DNA from: SHLQ01 sp964494395
GTDB taxonomy: Bacteria; Actinomycetota; Acidimicrobiia; Acidimicrobiales; SHLQ01
Length of the DNA stretch: 16,625 bases
Direction of reading: 5' to 3'
NCBI GenBank assembly: GCA_964494395.1
Contig: CAZBTI010000081.1
Location: 1-16,625, forward strand
Position numbers and translations under genes: made by a program. This document shows positions 1 to 5,964 of this stretch, piece by piece (position 1 is the stretch's first letter; the number at the start of each line of letters is the position of its first letter). The notes under the pieces were generated by a model. The model saw only the letters and a program-made list of their open reading frames with translations, did no database searches and had not been told where the DNA came from.

Positions 1-1680
1 GCAGAGCGAAACGGCGCTGCGGTCATTCGAGCGCTTGGGCAATCCCCGACCGCCGAGTATCGCGCCCGGCAACTCGAGGTTGGCGAGACAGCTGTCGGCG
101 TTTCGACGCCGTACCTGCAACCAAAGCTCGACGACGGTGGCGTGCTGTCGACCGACGAGATCATTCGTCGTGGCGTGTTCGACGCCATTGGTTTGCGTCT
201 GCGCTTCTCCGACCAGACCCTCCATGCCCGTAACGAACCAGACGACCTCGTTGCGCGCATCGTCTTCGACATGTCCGAGCAACTTCGGTGCGAGTCGTTG
301 GTGCCCGATTCACTCCCGGGGGTGAAGCGCAACACCCAAGTGGCGTTTGAGGCTTGGGGTCGGAGCGAACAACTGTCGTCGACGGCGATTGGCCTGCTGC
401 TCTTTACGGTGATGCACGTCGTGCGCTCGCGACTGGTGGCTCCGATAAACGACGATCTCATCGAGGATCAGATCGAGAGCACACGGTTTACCTTGGCAAC
501 GCAGATCGGTGCCAACGTGCGGGCGATGTCGCATACGACGGAGAACCAGGAAGCATTTGCTGCACACGCCTTGTCTCTGGCCGCCACGATCTCGGGCATG
601 GTCGCCGACTCATCCGAGACCGCTACCGAGGCCAACACAGCATCGGCATCGCTGTTCGTGCCGCCGGAGTGGGCAAACCTCGAACCCGACGAGGGCGACG
701 TGCATGTCGGTGGCATCACCGCCCCAAACGAACACATCGACCCGACCACGCTCGATACCATTGGTGGTTACCGAGTCTTTACCCGTGCGCACGATGTCGA
801 ACGTGCTGGCCAAGACCTGTACCCCACCGATCGGCTTCGAGAGCTTCGTGAGTCGCTCGACGAGCAAGTCGCTGCCCAGTCCGTCAGTCCATTCACGTTG
901 GCTCGGCGTCTACAGCGGCTGTTCATCGGGGCTGAACGCGACGGCTGGCGTAGTGGCGAAGACGAAGGCGTCCTCGATGGAGCACGACTGGGGCAGGTCA
1001 TTGCGAACCCCATGAACCATTCGGTCTTCCGCCAAGAGCGCTACCGACCGGTCGCACCCGCAGTGGTGTCGTTCTTGATCGATAACTCGGGTTCGATGAA
1101 GCGTCAGCGACACCAGACCGTCACCGTGCTCGTCGACACCTTGGCCCGCGCACTCGATCTCGCTGGCGCAACGAGCGAAGTCCTCGGCTTCACCACCAAC
1201 GCCTGGAACGGTGGCGAGCCGCTTCGTGAGTGGCGCCGTGCCGGCGAGCCCACCAACCCTGGCCGACTCGCAGAGGCCAGCCACATCATCTACAAAGACG
1301 CAGACACACCGTGGAAGCGCAGCCGTCTCTCCGTCGCTGCGATGATGAAGACACAGCATTTCCGGGAAGGCATCGATGGCGAGGCCGTCGTGTGGGCCTA
1401 TCGCCGCTTGCTTTCCCGTCCGGAACCGAAGAAGTTCCTCATCGTGTTGAGCGACGGCGTACCGATGGAGGCAGCCACGCTCAACGCCAACGGCGAGGGC
1501 TATTTGGAAACACACCTGCGCAGGGTCACCCAACACATCGATCGTGATCGGGTAGTCACGCTCGGTGCGGTCACGATCGACCAGTCGGTCGACATGATCT
1601 TCAACAAGAGCGTGCAAATGGACCTCAGCGGCACACTCACCTTGGGTGAGTATCGGTTACTCGAAACACTCTTCGCCTAG
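1..1680 (+). CDS. cobT: CobT-like cobaltochelatase subunit, VWA domain (5' end outside window)
   Basis: The frame is open from base 1, giving 559 residues to the TAG stop; the true start lies to the left. Residues are numbered from the window edge. The C-terminal third is a von Willebrand A domain with a MIDAS metal motif DNSGS (361-365) and a second acidic loop LSDGVPME (D485). The stretch from about 385 to 559 (GFTTNAW, TPWKRSR, GEAVVWAYRRL, SGTLTLGEYRLLETLF) resembles the CobT family. In aerobic cobalamin synthesis CobT forms a chaperone-like complex with the AAA+ protein CobS, which drives ATP-dependent cobalt insertion into hydrogenobyrinate a,c-diamide by CobN. The poorly conserved central linker (about 200-245) is only mildly acidic and looks shorter than in proteobacterial CobT. 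No CobS or CobN is in view, so a VWA partner of another MoxR-type ATPase cannot be fully excluded. The family call is strong and the exact substrate is inferred. Confidence 0.85.
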   Translation, partial: AERNGAAVIRALGQSPTAEYRARQLEVGETAVGVSTPYLQPKLDDGGVLSTDEIIRRGVFDAIGLRLRFSDQTLHARNEPDDLVARIVFDMSEQLRCESLVPDSLPGVKRNTQVAFEAWGRSEQLSSTAIGLLLFTVMHVVRSRLVAPINDDLIEDQIESTRFTLATQIGANVRAMSHTTENQEAFAAHALSLAATISGMVADSSETATEANTASASLFVPPEWANLEPDEGDVHVGGITAPNEHIDPTTLDTIGGYRVFTRAHDVERAGQDLYPTDRLRELRESLDEQVAAQSVSPFTLARRLQRLFIGAERDGWRSGEDEGVLDGARLGQVIANPMNHSVFRQERYRPVAPAVVSFLIDNSGSMKRQRHQTVTVLVDTLARALDLAGATSEVLGFTTNAWNGGEPLREWRRAGEPTNPGRLAEASHIIYKDADTPWKRSRLSVAAMMKTQHFREGIDGEAVVWAYRRLLSRPEPKKFLIVLSDGVPMEAATLNANGEGYLETHLRRVTQHIDRDRVVTLGAVTIDQSVDMIFNKSVQMDLSGTLTLGEYRLLETLFA

Positions 1681-1735
1681 CCCCGCATTTGTTACAGCGA
1701 CACGGTCTCCAAGCAATGGCTGACCCCGGTGGCTG

Positions 1736-2761
1736 CTAGCGGTGTCGGAAGAGGATGGTGCGAGCCACTTCCACAGTGCCCGAGATTGCCTTGCTGCGGC
1801 CGTCGTTGGTGACGACCATTGCGGTGTGTCCGGATTTCAGATCCATAAGCGCCGTTGCAGCCCACATGGTGTTCGACCCTTGTTGGCCATGGGTTGCTCC
1901 AGCTGCACCGGCTGGAATCCATCCCATGGACATCGACTTCCCCTTCGGACCGTCGGGTGTCGAAAGGAGGCGCTCGATCGACCGGCTTGAGATGAGCGGT
2001 TCGCCATTATTGAGGAAGACGCGCTGGAATCGGGCCCAATCGCCGATCGCCATGTGGTAGCGGCCAGCCGGGGTAAAGACCGTTGGATTGTCGGCCATGG
2101 AGAGATCCTCGGCCGGGTTACCTAAGCCAGCGGAGAGCGGACCGATTGGGAGCTTTGCGGGATGGCCGAGCACGTCCGGTGGCGCACCAACCCCAGCACT
2201 CGTAATGCCGAGAGGTTCCCATACGTAGGTCGTAAGGGCATCTTCGAAGGAGGTGGAGGCCAAACGGTCGATCGCTGCGCCCGCCATGATGTAGCCGAGG
2301 TTGGAGTACAGGAACTCCCCCGGTTTCTTTGGAGCCTCTCGAAGGATGTCGTTAGTCGTTTGTGTTCTTTGCTCTGTTGGTGGTGCTTCCCATTTGTGGA
2401 GGCGCATCATGTCGGACCCAGGCGGGTTCGCTGGAACTCCAGCTCGGCACACGAGCAAGTCATCGATGGTGACCTTCGTCCATCCGGTATCCGCCCCGTC
2501 AAGGTCAGGAAACAGATTCGCTAGCGGTGTTCCCCACTCGGCTAGACCTTCTTCGACGAGGCGAGCGAAGAGCACAGCAGTGATTGCCTTCGTGCACGAT
2601 CCAATGTGCCACTGATCGTCGATGGTGGCGAGATCAGTGGGGTTCGTTCGCGACCGGCTCCCGACCACATCGATCCCGAGCAGTTCATCAGCGTCAGTTA
2701 CCGCACCAATGACCGCAGGCACCTTCGTCTTCGTCCGAAATCTCTCGAGCTCGTCTCTCAC
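1736..2761 (-). CDS. Beta-lactamase-fold serine hydrolase (class C / EstB-like)
   Basis: This 341-residue protein belongs to the serine beta-lactamase-like family (PF00144), which includes class C beta-lactamases, DD-peptidases and EstB-type esterases. The nucleophile motif SxxK is SCTK (55-58). The YxN motif is YSN (152-154). The third motif is HGQQG (291-295), replacing KTG. Histidine at that place is common in esterase-like members, so a carboxylesterase or peptidase role is more likely than antibiotic hydrolysis; the substrate is unknown. No signal peptide or membrane segment is visible, so it is probably cytoplasmic. Translation starts at a GTG overlapping the stop of the upstream PH-domain gene by 4 nt (GTGA), which implies one operon and translational coupling. 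It converges on the cobT-like gene with a 55-bp spacer in which I see no clear terminator. Confidence 0.85.
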   Translation of the reverse strand: MRDELERFRTKTKVPAVIGAVTDADELLGIDVVGSRSRTNPTDLATIDDQWHIGSCTKAITAVLFARLVEEGLAEWGTPLANLFPDLDGADTGWTKVTIDDLLVCRAGVPANPPGSDMMRLHKWEAPPTEQRTQTTNDILREAPKKPGEFLYSNLGYIMAGAAIDRLASTSFEDALTTYVWEPLGITSAGVGAPPDVLGHPAKLPIGPLSAGLGNPAEDLSMADNPTVFTPAGRYHMAIGDWARFQRVFLNNGEPLISSRSIERLLSTPDGPKGKSMSMGWIPAGAAGATHGQQGSNTMWAATALMDLKSGHTAMVVTNDGRSKAISGTVEVARTILFRHR

Positions 2762-3399
2762 ATACGGTCCAAGAGTTCAGCCTTTTTGGCTTGGAACTCT
2801 TCGTTGCTGATGGCGCCGCGAATGCGCAGCTCATCGAGCTTGGCGATCTGGTCGGGGATCGAGTCTTCAGCGGACAGCCCTGCACTCGCACGGCCCATCT
2901 TTTCGAGCCTGCGCGTCTCGTAGGCTTCCTTCTGGTTGTAGATCTCGGCCTGCACGAGGTTGGGCTTGCGAATATTGGTGAATGTCTGCCTACCGCCCTC
3001 ACCGGCGCTCTCGATTCCGAGGTGGCCCGATCCGGCGAGCCGTTCGAATGCGGTCTGTTCGAAGAACACGGTGTTGATTCGGTCGAGTGGGATCTCGATG
3101 CCGTTCTTGGCGAACACGCCCTTACGTGAGATCACTCGTTCGGTGGTGACCACGAAATCGGTGGTGCTCCACTCGGCGTAGCGCTTTGCGAAGATCGCGA
3201 GAACGACGAGGACGAGTAGCCCAATGATGACCTGGCCGATAGTCCAAAGCGTGCCGTCTCCGCCTAGGCCGACAATTCCGAGCCCCCCGAAGACCAGGAC
3301 GGCGAGGAGAACGCTGATAGGGGCGATCGTCCACCAGTGTGGGTGCATGTCGACGACGACTTGTTCATCGTCGCTGAGTAGGTCAGGTGAGAATCCCAT
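2758..3399 (-). CDS. Membrane protein with bacterial PH domain and C-terminal SHOCT motif
   Basis: This 213-residue protein has two hydrophobic segments (about 22-45 and 51-71). A bacterial PH-like domain of the YdbS/bPH2 type follows (about 76-146: DFVVTTERVISRKGVF, then EIPLDRINTVFFEQ). The C-terminal SHOCT motif (about 181-212) is recognisable from IAKLDELRIRGAISNEEFQAKK. SHOCT motifs are short C-terminal helices found in many unrelated proteins; their role here is unknown. The open frame continues much further upstream, antisense to uvrD2. I place the start at the ATG at 3399 because the PH/membrane architecture begins there and a TACCAT -10 box lies 8 nt before it. It is the first gene of an operon with the serine hydrolase. 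The molecular function cannot be named from sequence; a membrane scaffold is an inference. Confidence 0.8.
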   Translation of the reverse strand: MGFSPDLLSDDEQVVVDMHPHWWTIAPISVLLAVLVFGGLGIVGLGGDGTLWTIGQVIIGLLVLVVLAIFAKRYAEWSTTDFVVTTERVISRKGVFAKNGIEIPLDRINTVFFEQTAFERLAGSGHLGIESAGEGGRQTFTNIRKPNLVQAEIYNQKEAYETRRLEKMGRASAGLSAEDSIPDQIAKLDELRIRGAISNEEFQAKKAELLDRM

Positions 3400-3407
3400 T
3401 CGTTGGA

Positions 3408-3413
3408 ATGGTA
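3408..3413 (-). promoter_or_regulatory. Probable -10 box of the PH-domain/serine hydrolase operon
   Basis: TACCAT on the minus strand lies 8 nt upstream of the ATG at 3399. No Shine-Dalgarno sequence lies between, so the transcript would begin at or within a few bases of the start codon. The corresponding -35 position falls on the 18-bp palindrome at 3418-3435. Inferred from pattern only. Confidence 0.45.
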
Positions 3414-3417
3414 GCAA

Positions 3418-3435
3418 CACTTGCCCGGGCAAGTG
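3418..3435. promoter_or_regulatory. Perfect 18-bp palindrome between divergent promoters (candidate operator)
   Basis: CACTTGCCCGGGCAAGTG is fully self-complementary over 18 bp. It sits in the 66-bp spacer between the PH-domain operon and uvrD2, overlapping the expected -35 positions of both. That placement suits a dimeric repressor acting on both promoters. It does not resemble the actinobacterial LexA box (GAAC-N4-GTTC), so SOS control of uvrD2 is not supported. A role is inferred. Confidence 0.5.
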
Positions 3436-3453
3436 ATTGTCAGACCCGCTCGA

Positions 3454-3459
3454 TAGTGT
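3454..3459 (+). promoter_or_regulatory. Probable -10 box of uvrD2 (leaderless)
   Basis: TAGTGT is followed by exactly 6 nt and then the GTG at 3466, which places the expected transcription start on the start codon. No Shine-Dalgarno is present. This supports GTG 3466 over the adjacent in-frame ATG at 3469, though both are possible and differ by one residue. Confidence 0.5.
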
Positions 3460-3465
3460 CGTGCT

Positions 3466-5562
3466 GTGATGGATTCTGCCTCCTCCCAGATTCTGGCTGG
3501 CCTCAACGACGAACAGCACGCTGCGGTCACAAGCGAGGCACAACAGCTCGTGATTCGCGCTGGTGCTGGTTCTGGAAAGACTCGGGTCCTCACGCGCCGC
3601 ATTGCCTATGGGGCAAGCGAGGATCTGCTCGATCCACGGCGTGTCTTGGCTCTCACCTTCACTCGCAAGGCAGCGGGCGAGCTCAACCATCGCCTTCGCC
3701 AACTGGGGTTGCGCCAATCGGCTGCTGCTGGCACCTTCCACGCGATTGCGCTTTCGCAGCTGCGCCGCAAGTGGGAGCAGCAAGGCACTGCCGCCCCCAC
3801 GTTGCTCGATCGCAAGTTCGGTTTTGTGGCTCGCCTCGTGCCGCGAGTGAACGATCGCACCACTCCGCTCGACCTCGTGTCCGAGATCGAATGGGCAAAG
3901 GCTCGCCGCATCCAACCAGATCGGTACGCCGAGGAGGCTCGCAAGAACGATCGCAAGCCGCCGATGGAGCCCGAACGCGTTGCGCAGATCTACGAGCAGT
4001 ACGAAGAGGCCAAGGCCAAGCGCAACCTGATCGACTTTGACGACATTCTCATCTTGTGCGGGCGAATGCTCCAGCGAGATCGCAATGCAGCAGAGGCTTT
4101 CCGCTGGTCTTTCCGCCATATCTTTGTCGACGAGTTCCAGGATGTGAACCCGCTGCAGTTCGCCTTGTTGAAGGTGTTTGCCGGCCCCGACCCAAACCTG
4201 TGTGTTGTTGGCGATTCTCGTCAGGCCATTTACGCATGGAACGGCGCCGACAGCTCATATCTCGACGATTTTACCAATCACTTCCCGGCGGCCGAAGTTG
4301 TTTCGCTTCGCCAGAACTACCGGTCGACTCCGGAGATTCTTCGTTGCGCGTCTGCCGTGTTGCCCGCTCAAGACTCACTCGAGCCCACGCTCCCTTCAGG
4401 GCCCGCGCCGTCGATTGCCAACCACACCGACGACAAGGCCGAGGCGCGTGCCATCGCCCGAGCGCTACGAAACAAACACAGTGGCCGGACTCGCTGGCGC
4501 AACATGGCCGTTCTTGTTCGAACCAATGCTCAGGTGGCCTTGCTCGCTGAAGCCCTCTCCGATGCCGAGATCCCGGTGGCTGCGCGCGGTGAAGGCAAGC
4601 TGATCGAGCGTCCCGAAGTCCTCGATGCAATCGACGCGATCCGCCGTTCGGGCCAGCCCCTCTCCGAGGCTCTCAACGATCTCAGCGCTCGCATTTCCGG
4701 GCCCGACACCGACTCCAAAGACGACTCCGGAGAGGTCGACCAGTTCGAGGGGCTCGACGATATGTCGTCTGACGACCTCATCGATGGAGATGCCGTCGAC
4801 GGCGACAACGTCCGCGAAGCTGAACGCCGCCAACTCCTGAACGCGTTTGTACGGCTCGGACGAGATCATCTCGCTGTCGATGCGAACGCGACGTTGCAAT
4901 CATTCATCGATGCCCTGAAGTCGGGAGCGAACGAAGCAGCGACAGCGGGCGGCGATCGGGTCGACGTCACCACCTTCCACCAGGCGAAGGGCCTCGAGTG
5001 GGATGTTGTGCACGTGGCCGGCATGGAGCGCGGTCTCTCCCCTATTGGGCATGCCAAGACACCCGATGCCGTCGCTGAAGAGCATCGACTCATCTATGTA
5101 GCTCTCACTCGGGCGCGGCGTCACCTCCATCTGCATTGGGCTAGCGAGCGACGCTTTGGCGACCGTAAATCGAACCGAAGTCCATCGCCGATGCTCGACG
5201 ACATTGGTGCGGCCTCTCGCGGCGAGGATCCACGACGTGCGCGTTCGAAGAGCGCCCGAAACGCCGCCGAACTCCGCAAGGGCATGTCGACCAGCAACGG
5301 CGGCTCCCGAATGAAGGCCGCCAAGGACGAGTCCGATCCGGTCTTCCAGGCACTCAAGAAATGGCGTCTCTCAATCGCCCGCGCTCACGACGTCCCGGCC
5401 TTTGTGGTGTTCAACGACAAGACCCTGCACGCCATTGCCCACGACCGCCCGGACGACAAGCGAAGCCTCCTAGACGTAACCGGAGTAGGCCCAGCCAAAG
5501 CAGAACAGTACGGAGAAGAAGTCCTCCGCTTAGTGTCTGAAAACGTATCGGATCAGTCCTAG
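3466..5562 (+). CDS. uvrD2: UvrD2-like superfamily 1A DNA helicase with HRDC domain
   Basis: This 698-residue ATP-dependent 3'-5' helicase has the UvrD/PcrA motif set: Walker A AGAGSGKT (32-39), LTFTRKAA (63-70), Walker B VDEFQDV (221-227), GDSRQAIYAWNGA (249-261), LRQNYRS (281-287), HQAKGLEW (505-512) and VALTRAR (545-551). An HRDC domain closes the protein (about 624-692, ending in VTGVGPAKAEQYG). Helicase plus HRDC at about 700 residues matches mycobacterial UvrD2, which unwinds DNA in repair and replication. Two oddities stand out. An acidic, low-complexity insert (about 413-450) lies in the 2B region. The linker between helicase and HRDC (about 560-624) contains no cysteine, although mycobacterial UvrD2 has a tetracysteine motif there. 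The start is GTG 3466 or ATG 3469, and the gene appears leaderless. It converges on kgd. Confidence 0.93.
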   Translation: MMDSASSQILAGLNDEQHAAVTSEAQQLVIRAGAGSGKTRVLTRRIAYGASEDLLDPRRVLALTFTRKAAGELNHRLRQLGLRQSAAAGTFHAIALSQLRRKWEQQGTAAPTLLDRKFGFVARLVPRVNDRTTPLDLVSEIEWAKARRIQPDRYAEEARKNDRKPPMEPERVAQIYEQYEEAKAKRNLIDFDDILILCGRMLQRDRNAAEAFRWSFRHIFVDEFQDVNPLQFALLKVFAGPDPNLCVVGDSRQAIYAWNGADSSYLDDFTNHFPAAEVVSLRQNYRSTPEILRCASAVLPAQDSLEPTLPSGPAPSIANHTDDKAEARAIARALRNKHSGRTRWRNMAVLVRTNAQVALLAEALSDAEIPVAARGEGKLIERPEVLDAIDAIRRSGQPLSEALNDLSARISGPDTDSKDDSGEVDQFEGLDDMSSDDLIDGDAVDGDNVREAERRQLLNAFVRLGRDHLAVDANATLQSFIDALKSGANEAATAGGDRVDVTTFHQAKGLEWDVVHVAGMERGLSPIGHAKTPDAVAEEHRLIYVALTRARRHLHLHWASERRFGDRKSNRSPSPMLDDIGAASRGEDPRRARSKSARNAAELRKGMSTSNGGSRMKAAKDESDPVFQALKKWRLSIARAHDVPAFVVFNDKTLHAIAHDRPDDKRSLLDVTGVGPAKAEQYGEEVLRLVSENVSDQS

Positions 5563-5607
5563 CAGGCTTCCCCGAACCCGAGTTGCTCGCCCAGGGGCTC
5601 ACAACAT

Positions 5608-5912
5608 CGCACGAGCAAACACCGCCCCAGGCGCACCGCCTCCGTGGCTCTGGAACGGCCCCCGGAGGGGACGATGGTCCGACGCACGAGCAAACACCGC
5701 CCCAGGCGCACCGCCTCCGTGGCTCTGGAACGGCCCCNNNNNNNNNNNNNNNNNNNNNNNNNNNNNNNNNNNNNNNNNNNNNNNNNNNNNNNNNNNNNNN
5801 NNNNNNNNNNNNNNNNNNNNNNNNNNNNNNNNNNNNNCGCACGAGCAAACACCGCCCCAGGCGCACCGCCTCCGTGGCTCTGGAACGGCCCCCGGAGGGG
5901 ACGATGGTCCGA
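5608..5912. repeat. 75-bp perfect tandem repeat array, interrupted by an assembly gap
   Basis: The unit begins CGCACGAGCAAACACC and ends GACGATGGTCCGA. A complete copy runs 5608-5682. A second starts at 5683 and is cut by the gap after 55 nt. A further complete copy runs 5838-5912 after the gap. All sequenced bases are identical between copies, and the true copy number is hidden by the gap. The unit is GC-rich and, being 75 bp, is stop-free in several frames, so frames passing through it are artefacts. It fills most of the uvrD2-kgd convergent spacer. In the remaining 5563-5607 I see nothing definite. Function unknown; it could be a minisatellite or an intergenic repeat family. Confidence 0.92.
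5738..5837. other. Assembly gap (100 N)
   Basis: Exactly 100 undetermined bases lie inside the 75-bp repeat array, a conventional placeholder length rather than a measured distance. The assembler evidently could not resolve the repeat. Confidence 0.98.
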
Positions 5913-5964
5913 GGCGGGTAGTGAGCAAAAATCAGCGGCGGAGCCGCTTTGCTCCCTACCCGCC
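5913..5964. repeat. 17-bp inverted repeat spanning the kgd stop codon
   Basis: GGCGGGTAGTGAGCAAA (5913-5929) is the reverse complement of TTTGCTCCCTACCCGCC (5948-5964) with one mismatch. The right arm covers the last codons and stop of kgd, and the left arm abuts the last 75-bp repeat. Together with the inner GCGGC/GCCGC stem it could fold into a nearly continuous stem of about 22 pairs with a 5-nt bulge. Confidence 0.75.
5926..5948 (-). terminator. Probable intrinsic terminator of kgd
   Basis: On the minus strand, just past the kgd stop, AGCGGC-TCC-GCCGCT forms a 6-bp GC-rich stem with a 3-nt loop, followed by GATTTTT. This is the standard stem plus U-tract arrangement. It sits inside the larger 5913-5964 inverted repeat. 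Confidence 0.7.

Noticed and set aside
910..1617. 235-codon minus-strand frame inside the cobT-like gene
   Set aside because: Antisense shadow of the conserved VWA domain, with no domain of its own.
1702..1710. ACGGTCTCC shared between the cobT/hydrolase spacer and the kgd-xthA palindrome
   Set aside because: A single 9-base match without its inverted partner; expected by chance.
1736..2761. Antibiotic-resistance beta-lactamase
   Set aside because: It lacks a signal peptide and has HGQQG instead of KTG, so an esterase/peptidase-like hydrolase is more likely.
3400..4119. Upstream extension of the PH-domain frame (up to 453 codons)
   Set aside because: The extension is antisense to uvrD2. 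The PH/membrane architecture begins at 3399, next to a -10 box.
5608..5912. CRISPR array
   Set aside because: The copies are contiguous 75-bp units with no variable spacers, and there are no cas genes.
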